Source: UBA6019 sp035535055
GTDB taxonomy: Bacteria; Chloroflexota; Dormibacteria; Dormibacterales; Dormibacteraceae
Assembly (NCBI GenBank): GCA_035535055.1
Contig: DATLQT010000064.1
Span: 1 to 51,889 of the forward strand
Length of the DNA: 51,889 nucleotides
Direction: 5' to 3'
The notes below the pieces were generated by a model. The model worked only from the letters and a program-made list of their open reading frames with translations. It had not been told where the DNA came from and did not search any database. Below, piece by piece: positions 8,154-16,862 of the stretch. The first letter of the stretch is position 1, and every line of letters starts with the position of its first letter. The translations under genes were made by a program, and so were the position numbers.

Positions 8154-9062
8154 ATGGAAGAAAGAGAGGCCGCCGAGGTCGCCGAACCGCTGGTCTCGGT
8201 CGTGGTGGTCAGCCACAATGTCAAAGACCTCCTCCTCGACTGCCTGACCGCCCTCCACCAGGGAACCGACGTCCCCATCGAGGTGATCGTCGTAGACAAC
8301 AACTCGAAGGACGGCTCCGCCGCCGCGGTCGAGGAGGGGTTCCCGGCTGTCAGGCTCCACCGGATGCGCAAGGACTCGGGTTTCGGGCGCGCCCACAACG
8401 CCGGCCTCGAGCTCTCGAGCGGCCGTTTCGTGCTGCTGCTGAGCCCGGAGGTGATGCTCAAGCCGGGCTGCATCGGCGAGCTATCCGACTTCCTTCTTGT
8501 CCGGCCCGACGTGGGTGCGGTCAGCCCCCGGCTGACCAGTCCTGACGGGCGCCTCGTCGAGGGCGCCCGTCGCGCCTTTCCTACCCCCGGCCTCGCGCTC
8601 TATCGGCTGGTCGGGTTGAGTCGGCTCTTTCCTCACACGAGGCGGTTCGGCCGCCACAACTTTGGCTATCTGCCGGCCGACCGGCCGCACGAGATAGACG
8701 CCGGCACCTCGGCCTGTCTGATGATCCGGCGGGCGGCGTTCGCGAAGGTCGGCCAGTTCGACACCGACTACTTCATGTACGGCGAAGACCTCGATTTCTG
8801 CTACCGGCTCAAGCAGGGGGGCTGGAAGGTCTTCTACGTCCCCGCGGCGGAGGCGGAGCGGCACTCGGGTGTGCCGACCCCGGAGGAATCGAGGCGTCAC
8901 CGCTACGAGATGCACAGCTCGATGTGGACCTTCCACCACAAGCACTACGCGGACGAGCTGCCGGCTTTCGGGAACGGCCTGGTCTGGGCGTCGATCTGGA
9001 CCCGCTGGGCATTTCTCAGCGGCTGGTCGGTGGTCAGCCGAACCAACCCGCCGGGCGACTAG
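8154..9062 (+). CDS. Glycosyltransferase family 2
   Basis: Cytoplasmic, membrane-associated GT-A fold enzyme of 302 residues. Residues 13-19 read LVSVVVV and lead to a nucleotide-sugar site with VDNNSKDGS (about 46-54), followed by GFGRAHNAGL. The usual DxD position is replaced by SPEV. A later segment has the DAGTSACLMIRR and FDTDYFMYGEDLDFCYR motifs seen in rhamnosyl/galactofuranosyl-type GT2 enzymes. The ATG at 8154 is preferred. The longer open frame upstream is antisense to the flippase gene, and a TATCCT hexamer lies 12 bases before the ATG. The enzyme probably builds the glycan exported by the adjacent flippase; the sugar is unknown. Confidence 0.85.
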   Translation: MEEREAAEVAEPLVSVVVVSHNVKDLLLDCLTALHQGTDVPIEVIVVDNNSKDGSAAAVEEGFPAVRLHRMRKDSGFGRAHNAGLELSSGRFVLLLSPEVMLKPGCIGELSDFLLVRPDVGAVSPRLTSPDGRLVEGARRAFPTPGLALYRLVGLSRLFPHTRRFGRHNFGYLPADRPHEIDAGTSACLMIRRAAFAKVGQFDTDYFMYGEDLDFCYRLKQGGWKVFYVPAAEAERHSGVPTPEESRRHRYEMHSSMWTFHHKHYADELPAFGNGLVWASIWTRWAFLSGWSVVSRTNPPGD

Positions 9063-9097
9063 GGCCTCGCGGCCGGAATGGGGTGATTCCGGCCAAG

Positions 9098-12000
9098 ATG
9101 CGCGTCGCGGCCCGCGAGCGGCTGCAGGTCGCGCTCGGGCGCGTTCTCCGCCTGCGCCGGACCGAGCTGGGTCGGGCGCTCCGCATGGCGGGGCTGGCGA
9201 TAGTCCTCGGCTGCGGCATGTACACCGCCTTCAACGGGACCCAGGCGATCTTCCTGGTCCGCACCGGCGCGCGGGCCTACCCTGCCTTCTTCATAGTCCT
9301 CGCCGTCAGCGTCTGGCCGGCCATCACGGCGCTGGCGGCGGCCAACCGGCGCTGGGGCCCGGACGCTGCTTTCCGCTACAACCTGGCTCTCAACGCGGTC
9401 GTCCCGCTCACCGTCTACCTGGCGTACCGGCTGGCCGAGAACACTGTCGTCAGCTTTCTCGCGATCGTGGTCTATTCGGTGGCCTTCGAGGTCCTGATGA
9501 TCCAGTTCTGGGCCTTCGTCGGCCAGTACTTCGACATCCAGGAGGCGAAGCGCGTCTATCCGGTGATCGCTGCCGGTTCCGGTCTCGGCTACATCTTCGC
9601 GGGTGCCCTCACCACGGTGGTCGCCGAGGTGAGCGGGCAGCCCGAACTGCTGGTCCTCGGCTGGGCCGCCGGCTGCGCCGCCAGCGTTCCGATCGCCGCC
9701 GCGATCAGTCGCCGGCTGCGCCGCCCGGTGTCCCTGGACGTCGGCGATCCCTTTGGGCCGGAGGAGGGCGTGGTGGTAGCCGGCACGCTTCATGGGCTGC
9801 GGGACGCGTTCGGCTACTTGCAGGTCAGCCGGCTGGTCCTGGCACTGGTCCTGCTCGGGACGGTGCTGCTGGTCGTCATGAGGGTGTCGGACTACCTGGT
9901 CGCGCTGGTCTTCGTCGACTCGACCCGCAACGTTACCGAGCTCAGCGTCCTCCTCGGCAATGCGTGGATGCTCAGCTACCTGGTCCAGATCGCCCTCGGC
10001 CTCTGGGTAACGCCCTGGCTGCTGGCGCGAGCCGGGATCAAGAACGCGATCCTGGCGCTGCCGGTTGCGACGCTGGCGGGCTTCTCCCTGGTGGCCCTCT
10101 CACCCCGGCTGGCCGCCGCGCTCTTCCTCTTCGTGGTCCGCAACGGGCTGCAGACCGGCGTCGACGACCCCGCCCGCAACGTCCTCGACGGCGCTCTGCC
10201 CGAACAGGTCCGGCCCCGCCTCGCGCTGCTCCAGGACAACTTGGTGCTTCCCGGGTCCGCCGCCCTGACTGGGATCGGCTTGGCCGTCATCGCGGCCTTC
10301 TTCGGCTCCGCCTCGGTCCTCTTTTTGGCCTGGCTGGGGATCGTCGTGGCGCTCTTGTTCCTCGCCTGCGCTCTCTGGGTCCGCGGCCTCTACGTCGGCG
10401 CCGTCTTCCAGCGGCTGCGCTCGCACACCTTATCGCTGGACGATCTCGAGCTGGCCGTCGGCCTCCGCAGCCTGGGGGAGGTGTCCGAGCTCAGGGGCTA
10501 CCTCGCCGGGGACGATCCCGAGATCCGCCGCTTCGCCGCCACCGCCCTGAGCCGTGTTTCCGGCGAGGGGTTCGCCGAGCTGGCGCCCGAGCTGGTGCTC
10601 TCGGCCGACCCCGCGCTCCGGCGGCTGGCCTTTGAGCTCTCCCCGGCAGGCGCGCTGGGTGAGGACCTGCTGGCGATCGGCGCCGCGGACCGCGATCCCT
10701 GGGTGGTGGCTGCCGCGGCGGTCGCCGGCAGCCGGAGCCGTCCGCCGTGGGCGAGGTCGGGGGAACTGCTGGCCCGACTGCGGCATTCGCCCGGTGCCCC
10801 CGGCCGCTCCGCCGCCGCCTGGGCGGCGTCCTTCACCGGCGAATTGGAGCCGGTGCAGGCCGCGCTCGCCGATCCCCGCGCCGCTGTTCGCCTGGAAGCG
10901 GTCAGGAGCCTGGGCCGGATGCGGAGCGAGACACCGGGCACCGCCCGGTCCCTGCTGACCCGAATCGGCGACAAGGATCTCGAGGTGCGCCGCGAGACGC
11001 TTCGCCAGCTCGGCCGATGGGCCGCGCCGGCCGCCGCCGCCGAGGACCTCGGCCCGCTCCTGGTGGAGTGTCTCGGCACCGGCGACCCGGTGAGCCAGCA
11101 CCTCGCCGGCGAAGCGATCTCGGTCCAGTGTCCCGCCGCCCTGGAGGCCGCCCTGCCCTTGCTGGAGGGCGAGCCGAGGATCGCGGTCGCCGTGCTCGAG
11201 GCGATCTTTCGCTCCGGGCGCGTGGAGATGATCGCGGCCGCCACGCGGCGCCTGGAGGCGGCGCTGGCTGCCGGGGAGCTCTCTGCCGACCATTCCCACC
11301 GCCTCGGCCGGTTCGGTCGCCTGGGCGGCCCCGGCAGCGAGGATCAGCGCTGGGCGGGACTCCGGGTCGCTCTCGACGATCACCGCGAGCAGACCATCGA
11401 AGTCTGCCTTGCGGCGCTCCGCTCCCTCCATGACAAGCGGGGCTTCGCACGGGTCGAGCGCGGCCTGCGCTCCGGCGATCCGGCCGCGCGGGCCGTGGCG
11501 ATCGAGACGCTGTTAAACTTCGGCCCGCCCCGCCTGGTCGAACCACTGGCCCGGCTGCTCGACCCCGGTCGCCTCGAGGTCGGCGCCGCTCGGCCGCTCC
11601 GCGAGGTGGAAATCGGGAAGCTGGAAAAGCATCCCCATGAGTGGGTCCGGCGCGCGGTGGCCGACGTGGGGGGCGGGCGGCAGGAGAGCATGAAAGACCT
11701 GGTCGCGCTCAAAGGGGTGCCGCTCTTCGCAACCCTCAGCCTCGAGCAGCTGGCAAGTATTGACCGCCTTATGGTCACCCGCAGCTACGAGGCGGGAGAG
11801 CAGATCTTCAAATGGGGCGACCTCTCCAGCGAGCTCTATGTGGTGCTCCAGGGGTCGGTCAGGATCCACCGCGACCAGGGCGGCAGGCAGGTGACGCTCG
11901 CTCGCCTGGGGCCGAACAGCTTCATGGGCGAAATGGCGCCCTTCACGGACGAGCCGCGGTCGGCAGGCGCCGAGGCGGTCGAGCCGACCACCGTCAGGGT

Positions 12001-12175
12001 GCTCCGCAAGGACCGGCTGGGAGCGATCCTGCACGAACACCCAGAGGTGCTGATGGAGGTCATCAAGAACCTCAGCCGCCGGCTCATGGTTGCCAACACG
12101 CAGCTTGAGGAGGCGGCGCGGGCCAGGGCCGAGATCGAGCCGACCTCCGGTCCTCAGGCCTCCTCGCGCCGGTAG
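9098..12175 (+). CDS. Nucleotide-transporter-like carrier fused to HEAT-like repeats and a cyclic-nucleotide-binding domain
   Basis: Protein of 1025 residues with three parts. Residues about 1-430 form a polytopic membrane domain of 10-12 helices; the segment FDIQEAKRVYPVIAAGSGLG resembles the ATP/ADP carrier (NTT)/MFS-like family. Residues about 440-850 are a soluble Ala/Leu/Arg-rich array of alpha-hairpins typical of HEAT-like repeats. Residues about 864-995 are a cyclic-nucleotide-binding domain with LYVVLQGSV and the phosphate-binding cassette GEMAPFTDEPRSA, where the Glu and Arg that contact cNMP are kept. A cNMP-gated or scaffolded carrier is inferred; the substrate is unknown. ATG 9098 is chosen; GTG 9083 is also in frame. 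The C-terminus overlaps the convergent PRC-barrel gene by 22 bases. Confidence 0.75.
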   Translation: MRVAARERLQVALGRVLRLRRTELGRALRMAGLAIVLGCGMYTAFNGTQAIFLVRTGARAYPAFFIVLAVSVWPAITALAAANRRWGPDAAFRYNLALNAVVPLTVYLAYRLAENTVVSFLAIVVYSVAFEVLMIQFWAFVGQYFDIQEAKRVYPVIAAGSGLGYIFAGALTTVVAEVSGQPELLVLGWAAGCAASVPIAAAISRRLRRPVSLDVGDPFGPEEGVVVAGTLHGLRDAFGYLQVSRLVLALVLLGTVLLVVMRVSDYLVALVFVDSTRNVTELSVLLGNAWMLSYLVQIALGLWVTPWLLARAGIKNAILALPVATLAGFSLVALSPRLAAALFLFVVRNGLQTGVDDPARNVLDGALPEQVRPRLALLQDNLVLPGSAALTGIGLAVIAAFFGSASVLFLAWLGIVVALLFLACALWVRGLYVGAVFQRLRSHTLSLDDLELAVGLRSLGEVSELRGYLAGDDPEIRRFAATALSRVSGEGFAELAPELVLSADPALRRLAFELSPAGALGEDLLAIGAADRDPWVVAAAAVAGSRSRPPWARSGELLARLRHSPGAPGRSAAAWAASFTGELEPVQAALADPRAAVRLEAVRSLGRMRSETPGTARSLLTRIGDKDLEVRRETLRQLGRWAAPAAAAEDLGPLLVECLGTGDPVSQHLAGEAISVQCPAALEAALPLLEGEPRIAVAVLEAIFRSGRVEMIAAATRRLEAALAAGELSADHSHRLGRFGRLGGPGSEDQRWAGLRVALDDHREQTIEVCLAALRSLHDKRGFARVERGLRSGDPAARAVAIETLLNFGPPRLVEPLARLLDPGRLEVGAARPLREVEIGKLEKHPHEWVRRAVADVGGGRQESMKDLVALKGVPLFATLSLEQLASIDRLMVTRSYEAGEQIFKWGDLSSELYVVLQGSVRIHRDQGGRQVTLARLGPNSFMGEMAPFTDEPRSAGAEAVEPTTVRVLRKDRLGAILHEHPEVLMEVIKNLSRRLMVANTQLEEAARARAEIEPTSGPQASSRR

Positions 12176-12759
12176 GGCTCGAGCAGCGCCACGTCGGTTT
12201 CGTTCAGCTCGACCTGGACGTTCACGCCAACCACCTCGATGACCTTGGCGATCGGGACCACGACCTGCTTGCCGAGCAGGCCCTCGCGGGCGATTACCAG
12301 CTCGGTGGTGCGGCCCCTGTCGTTGGTCAGCAGCTCCACGACGTGGCCGATCCGGTTGTCGCCGGCCCAGACGGGGCTGCCGGCGCTGATCTCGTGGAAA
12401 ACCTCGCCAGGCGTGAGGTCGGCCTCGACCGGCGGCAGGTAGGGCGCGTTCCCCAGCAGCGCTCCGGCGACCGCCAGGAAATTGGCGAGCCCGTAGCCCG
12501 GCGGCGCCTGCCAGTGCTCGCCGGGGGCCGCGAAGCCGGCTTCCTCGTGACGCGGGAGCTTCGACAGCTCGTCGGGAGAGAGGTCGGCGCTGAGCCCGTC
12601 CGGTCCGGCGTCGCGGATGTGCTCGAGTGGGATCACGCGGTCGTCCACCACGAGGTGGGTCACCTGGTGCGCGCCCTCGTCCACGACCAGGCGCTCGACC
12701 TGGCCGAAGCGCGAGCCGTCCGAGGCGAGCACGTCCTCGCCGATTCGGAGCGCCCTCAC
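12154..12759 (-). CDS. PRC-barrel domain protein
   Basis: Soluble protein of 201 residues with two PRC-barrel-like halves. The N-terminal one (about 1-60) contains GEDVLASDGSRFGQVERLVVD and the C-terminal one (about 115-180) contains SPVWAGDNRIGHVVELLTND. They are joined by a Pro/Gly/Ala-rich linker. PRC barrels occur in photosynthetic reaction-centre H subunits, RimM and many stress-related proteins, so function cannot be assigned. It starts at a GTG forming a GTGA overlap with the xseB stop and is probably co-transcribed with xseAB. Confidence 0.72.
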   Translation of the reverse strand: MRALRIGEDVLASDGSRFGQVERLVVDEGAHQVTHLVVDDRVIPLEHIRDAGPDGLSADLSPDELSKLPRHEEAGFAAPGEHWQAPPGYGLANFLAVAGALLGNAPYLPPVEADLTPGEVFHEISAGSPVWAGDNRIGHVVELLTNDRGRTTELVIAREGLLGKQVVVPIAKVIEVVGVNVQVELNETDVALLEPYRREEA

Positions 12760-13019
12760 AGGAGCAGGTCCGCGCCGGTGCCGCCCCGCTCCGGCGCGGT
12801 CTCGGTCTCGGGCTCGCCCGGCGTCCCCGGACGCACCTCGATCTTCTGCCGGGCGGAGTCCAGCTTGGCCTCGCAGATCTTCAGGTAGCGGCGGCCCTCG
12901 GCCACCGCTTCGATCGCCTGCTCCAGGGTCAAGTTGCCCTCCTCGAGCGCGCGCAGGCGGGCGTCGAAGAGCTCGATCGCCTGCTCATAGCTGAGGTCCT
13001 CGACCGGCGTCTCGGTCAC
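12756..13019 (-). CDS. xseB: Exodeoxyribonuclease VII small subunit
   Basis: Protein of 87 residues with the XseB pattern: LSYEQAIELFDARLRALEEG, then LTLEQAIEAVAEGRRYLKICE, then KLDSARQKIEV. Several XseB chains bind one XseA in the single-strand-specific exonuclease VII. The C-terminal 20 residues are a polar, variable tail. The start overlaps the xseA stop (ATGA type) and the stop overlaps the next gene, so the three genes form an operon. Confidence 0.92.
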   Translation of the reverse strand: MTETPVEDLSYEQAIELFDARLRALEEGNLTLEQAIEAVAEGRRYLKICEAKLDSARQKIEVRPGTPGEPETETAPERGGTGADLLL

Positions 13020-14365
13020 GGACGGAGCTCCTCGACGCGGGCCCCGAGGCTACCCCGATGCAGGCGTACTTTAAGCCGGCGGCTGACCATGGTGTCGGCC
13101 GCGGCACGGATCACCAGGCCCGTCTCCTCATCCTCGGTGATGCTGTACCCGCGGGCGAGGACCGCCTCCGGCGAGAGTGCCTCGAGGCGGCCGGCGCGGT
13201 TTAGCAGGTCGCGGCGGACATCGGCGAAGCGCTCCTCGGCGAGCTGAGCCAGGCGGACGGTGCCACGGCGCCGCGCGAGGTCGAGGCGGCGGCTCGCGAG
13301 GAGGCGCTCGGCGCCCGCCTCGAGCCGGCGTCCGCGCTCGCCGAGCTCTGCCGCTCGGCGAGCGAGCTGCTGAGCGGGGCTCAGCCTTGCCAGGTCGGCC
13401 GCGGCCCGGTCAAGGCGCCTTCGGCGAAGCTGCAGCTGGGCGGGGAGCAGGAGGTCGAGCCGCTCGCGGCGGCGGGCCACCGCCTCGGCGCCGGCGCCGA
13501 CCCGGAGCAGGCCCTCGCGGAGGATCCTCCGCCCGCGCTCGGCAAGCTGGGCCTTCAGCTCCGACTTCCGCGGCACCACCCGCGCCCCCGCCTCGGTCGG
13601 CGTCCTGCACTCCGCGTCGGAGACCATGTCGGAGAGCGTGCGGTCGGAGGTGTGTCCGAGCGCCGTCACCACCGGCAGCCTCGAGGCGAGGATCGCGCGC
13701 ACCACCGGTTCGGTGTTGAAGCCGTAGAGGTCCTCGAAGCTGCCTCCGCCGCGGGCGATGATCACCACCTCGGCGCGACCGTCGCGGTTGGCCGCCCGCA
13801 GCGCGGTCGCCACGCTGCCCGGCGATGCCGCGCCCTGGACCTGGGCCGGGTAGACCAGGATCTCCATGTTCGGGAAGCGGTCCCAGATGGTCTGCTGCAG
13901 GTCGTGGATCACAGCGCCGGTAGGCGAGGTCACCAGCGCCACCGCCCTGGGCAGGAAGGGAAGCTTGCGCTTTCGCTCGGGGGAGAAGGCGCCCTCCACC
14001 TCCAGGCGCTGTTTCAGCAGCTCGATCTGCGCCCGGAGCTTGCCGACGTCGTCGAACTCCAGGTAGTCGACCAGCAGCCGGACGCGCCCGCCCTGGGCCC
14101 AGAAGTCGACCCGTCCCCGAAAGATGAACTCCTGGCCGTCCTCGGGCAGCATCGGCAGCCGGCGGGCATCGTTGCCGAATATGAAGGCCTCGATCAAAGA
14201 GGAGCTGTCGCGGATCGAGAAGCTGTAGTGGCCCTTGGCCGACAGCTTCATGCCGCTCACCTCGCCCTTCACGAACACGCTCCGCAGGGGTCCCAGTGCG
14301 ACCTGGATTTGGCGGGCCAGCTCGCTGACCGTCCACGGCCGCCGAGCCTCCTGGGGCTTGATCAC
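13016..14365 (-). CDS. xseA: Exodeoxyribonuclease VII large subunit
   Basis: Protein of 449 residues. An N-terminal OB-fold (about 12-110; WTVSELARQIQ, FVKGEVSG) is followed by the catalytic domain with PRAVALVTSPTGAVIHD, IIARGGGSFEDLYGFN and GHTSDRTLSDMVSD, then a long charged coiled-coil C-terminal region that docks XseB. All main family blocks are present and length is normal. It degrades single-stranded DNA to oligonucleotides in repair. The GTG start at 14365 lies 8 bases after TAGACT, which overlaps the CYTH gene's stop codon, so it probably has its own leaderless promoter. Confidence 0.93.
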   Translation of the reverse strand: MIKPQEARRPWTVSELARQIQVALGPLRSVFVKGEVSGMKLSAKGHYSFSIRDSSSLIEAFIFGNDARRLPMLPEDGQEFIFRGRVDFWAQGGRVRLLVDYLEFDDVGKLRAQIELLKQRLEVEGAFSPERKRKLPFLPRAVALVTSPTGAVIHDLQQTIWDRFPNMEILVYPAQVQGAASPGSVATALRAANRDGRAEVVIIARGGGSFEDLYGFNTEPVVRAILASRLPVVTALGHTSDRTLSDMVSDAECRTPTEAGARVVPRKSELKAQLAERGRRILREGLLRVGAGAEAVARRRERLDLLLPAQLQLRRRRLDRAAADLARLSPAQQLARRAAELGERGRRLEAGAERLLASRRLDLARRRGTVRLAQLAEERFADVRRDLLNRAGRLEALSPEAVLARGYSITEDEETGLVIRAAADTMVSRRLKVRLHRGSLGARVEELRP

Positions 14366-14373
14366 GAGCGATA

Positions 14374-14379
14374 AGTCTA
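14374..14379 (-). promoter_or_regulatory. Predicted leaderless -10 box for xseA
   Basis: TAGACT on the minus strand, eight bases before the GTG at 14365. Its first three bases are the TAG stop codon of the upstream CYTH gene. Confidence 0.5.
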
Positions 14380-14952
14380 GGATCGCGCCGCCAGCTTCTT
14401 GGTCTCGCGGAGGTAATCGCGCGCCATCGCCGAGTAGCTCTGGCGGATCGCCTGTTTGGGGTTCAGGCCGAGCGTCCGGGCGGCCTCCGGCAGTTCGGCC
14501 GGCGGGCCCTCGAGCTCGATGAAGAAGCCGAAGTCGAGGGTGTCGAGGGTGGTCGACACGGTTCCCATCCGCCAGCTGGCGCGTTGCTTGTGGAAGACGA
14601 ATTCGACCGCGTAGCCAAGCGATTCGAGGAGGTCGCGCGCGGTGGACGCGTCGGCGACCTCGACCTCGGTCTCCTCCCGGACCTTGATGCCGTTGCTGAA
14701 GGTCGCCGGTCCCTTGCTGGTGATGATCCCGCTCTTTCCCCCGTCCAGGATCCGCAGCCGGAGGCTGACCCGGGACTTGGCCGGCACCGCGAAACGGAAG
14801 TTCTCCTCGTCGTAGGAGCCCTCGTTCACGGCGCCGATCTCCCGCAGCCGCCGTCGAAGTCGCGCCTGCTCGGCGGCGCCCGCGAGGCGAAACTTGAGCT
14901 CCGCCTCCTGGCTCCGGTCCCGGCCGGCGTGCTTGGGGCGGCGGGTCGCCAT
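14377..14952 (-). CDS. CYTH domain protein (class IV adenylyl cyclase / triphosphatase family)
   Basis: Protein of 191 residues with the CYTH triphosphate-tunnel signature. An ExExK-like EAELKF lies at about residues 16-21, followed by Arg/Lys-rich strands (SLRLRILDGGKSGIITSKG; KVREETEVEV), an HKQRASWR segment and an ELEGPPAEL strand near the C-terminus. CYTH enzymes bind triphosphates and divalent metal; members are adenylyl cyclases, thiamine triphosphatases or inorganic triphosphatases. Which one applies cannot be told here. If it made cAMP it could serve the cNMP-binding domain encoded at 9098-12175, but that is speculation. It starts seven bases after TAAGCT. Confidence 0.82.
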   Translation of the reverse strand: MATRRPKHAGRDRSQEAELKFRLAGAAEQARLRRRLREIGAVNEGSYDEENFRFAVPAKSRVSLRLRILDGGKSGIITSKGPATFSNGIKVREETEVEVADASTARDLLESLGYAVEFVFHKQRASWRMGTVSTTLDTLDFGFFIELEGPPAELPEAARTLGLNPKQAIRQSYSAMARDYLRETKKLAARS

Positions 14953-14959
14953 CCCGCCG

Positions 14960-14965
14960 AGCTTA
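14960..14965 (-). promoter_or_regulatory. Predicted leaderless -10 box for the CYTH gene
   Basis: TAAGCT on the minus strand, seven bases before the ATG at 14952. Confidence 0.45.
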
Positions 14966-15032
14966 TCGGAACCGCCGCCACTTCACTTGCGGCCGGCCCG
15001 ATCCTCGGCGATCATGTGGTGCTTCCTTTCAC

Positions 15033-16781
15033 ATGGCCACCAATCGAACCAGCCCCACCGGCGGCAGCGACGCTGCCTCCTTCTCGGCCTCCCACCTGAC
15101 CGGTCACTTCATCGTCTGCGGGCTCGACGAGCTCGCCTTCCGTGCCGCGGAGGAGCTGGACCGGCTCCAAGAGCAGGTCGTGGTGGTCACCCCGAACACC
15201 CAGGGTCAGTTCCAGGGCCGCATCCACGCCCTCGGCCTCCACACCGTCCACGCGAACTACCGCGAGGACGCGGGCCTGCGCAAGGCGGGCATCATGGGTG
15301 CGCGCGCCATCATCATCGCCGGCGGCGACGACGTCGGAAACATCCACGCCGCGCTCTCCGTGCACGAGCTCAACCCAGGGCTCCGGGTGGTTGTCCGGAT
15401 CTTCGACCCCGACCTTGGCCGCCAGATCACCTCCCTTCTCCAGGACTGCGAGGTCCTCAGCTCCTCGACCATCGCCGCGCCGGCCTTCGTCGAGGCGGCG
15501 GTCCGCGAGCGCTTCGAGCAGGTGGTCGAGGTCGCCGACCGGGTCCTGGTCCTGCGCCGCAGCTCCGTCTTCGACCCGGACGTCGTGCTGCCCATCGCCG
15601 GGGAGGATGGCGACGGGCGGCTGGTCATCTTCCCGACCGAGGGCGAGGACGTGCTCTGCCTCTCGGACACGGGCGACCTCGAGAGCGCGATGGAGGTGAC
15701 CACCGCGCCTCGCCGGCGGCGACGCCGGCTCCCCTCGAGCCTGGTCTCCTTCGGCCAGCTGGTGGAGAGCCTCGCCGACGGCCGCCTCCGCTACGTCCTC
15801 GGAACGGTCGTTGGGGTGGTGCTGATCAGCTCGCTCGTGCTCCACTTCGCCGAGCCCCACTGGAGCTTCATCGACGCCGTCTACTTCACGGTCACCACCA
15901 TCACCACGATCGGCTACGGCGATTTCACGCTTGGAAACGCTCCCTGGCCGGTGATGGTGTTCGGCATCTTCCTCGAGCTCGTGGGCGCCGCCGTCATCGC
16001 CATGTTCTTCGCCGTCGTGACCGACACCCTCGTGGGGACCCGGCTGCACCGGGCGCTGGGCGGCATCCACGGCAGCATGGACGACCACGTGGTCGTCTGT
16101 GGGCTCGGGAACGTCGGCCATCGGGTGGCTGAGGAGATCCACCGGATGAAGATCCCGATCGTGGCCATGGAGGTGAACGAGTCGCAGAAGGCGATCCTCC
16201 ACGTCCGGCGGATGGGCATCCCGGTGCTGATCGGGGACGCTCGCGAGGTGACCAACCTGCAGAAGCTGGAGACCGAGCGGGCGCGCTGCGTCATCGTCTG
16301 CACCGACGACGACATCACCAACCTGGAGATCGCGCTCAACGTGCGGAGCCTCAGCCCGGAGTGCAAGGTCGTGCTCCAGTTGCACGACCCCGACCTCGCG
16401 GCCCGGGTACAGCGGGCCATCGGCCTCGGCATCGCGAGGAGCACCGCCGGCCTCGCCGCGCCGGCCTTCGTCTCGGCGGCGCTCCGGCACCGGATCCTGA
16501 CCATGCTCCCTGTCGGCGACCGCACCCTGGTGGTCGCCCGCGCCAGCGTGGTGGAGTCCGCTGACGCGGTTGGCCGGAGCGTCCAATGGCTGCTGGACGG
16601 TCCCTTTGCCAGGGTCCTGCTGCTCACCCGCGGGTCGGACCTGAGCTGGAGGCCGCCACCTGAGACGGTTTTCGAAAGCGGAGACGAGCTGGTCCTGGTA
16701 AGCACCCGCAAGGGGCTCGACGAGGTGCTCCGCCGAACCGAGCTGGTGGCCCCGGCGGAGGCTGCCGGCAAGCGCGGCTGA
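15033..16781 (+). CDS. K+ channel with RCK domains before and after the pore
   Basis: Protein of 582 residues. An N-terminal RCK/TrkA-N-like domain (about 24-180) starts HFIVCGLDELAF, where the glycine-rich loop is degenerate. A basic linker follows (RRRRRR near 225-235). Then come one membrane helix (about 255-275), a pore loop with the selectivity filter TIGYGD (about 291-297) and a second helix (about 305-330). A second RCK domain begins HVVVCGLGNVGH (intact Rossmann loop) and ends in a TrkA-C-like domain. It should conduct K+ under nucleotide or ion control. The usual bacterial order is pore then RCK, so the extra N-terminal RCK is unusual. The start is a plain ATG with no clear Shine-Dalgarno sequence. 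Confidence 0.85.
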   Translation: MATNRTSPTGGSDAASFSASHLTGHFIVCGLDELAFRAAEELDRLQEQVVVVTPNTQGQFQGRIHALGLHTVHANYREDAGLRKAGIMGARAIIIAGGDDVGNIHAALSVHELNPGLRVVVRIFDPDLGRQITSLLQDCEVLSSSTIAAPAFVEAAVRERFEQVVEVADRVLVLRRSSVFDPDVVLPIAGEDGDGRLVIFPTEGEDVLCLSDTGDLESAMEVTTAPRRRRRRLPSSLVSFGQLVESLADGRLRYVLGTVVGVVLISSLVLHFAEPHWSFIDAVYFTVTTITTIGYGDFTLGNAPWPVMVFGIFLELVGAAVIAMFFAVVTDTLVGTRLHRALGGIHGSMDDHVVVCGLGNVGHRVAEEIHRMKIPIVAMEVNESQKAILHVRRMGIPVLIGDAREVTNLQKLETERARCVIVCTDDDITNLEIALNVRSLSPECKVVLQLHDPDLAARVQRAIGLGIARSTAGLAAPAFVSAALRHRILTMLPVGDRTLVVARASVVESADAVGRSVQWLLDGPFARVLLLTRGSDLSWRPPPETVFESGDELVLVSTRKGLDEVLRRTELVAPAEAAGKRG

Positions 16782-16842
16782 AACGAGGGGCCCAGCTTCT
16801 CGCCGGAACCGGACAGGCGGATCCGCTGTGCATAGCTGACCG

Positions 16843-16862
16843 CTAGAATCTAGGCGTGCCTA
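16843..16862 (+). promoter_or_regulatory. Promoter and putative operator overlapping the MntR/DtxR-type start codon
   Basis: TAGAAT (16844-16849) lies six bases before the GTG start at 16856. TAGGCGTGCCTA (16851-16862) is a perfect inverted repeat of TAGGC/GCCTA around GT and spans the start codon; it resembles DtxR-family half sites (TTAGG/CCTAA). A second palindrome, CTAGAATCTAG (16843-16853), covers the -10 box. Autoregulation by occlusion of the start region is inferred. Confidence 0.5.
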
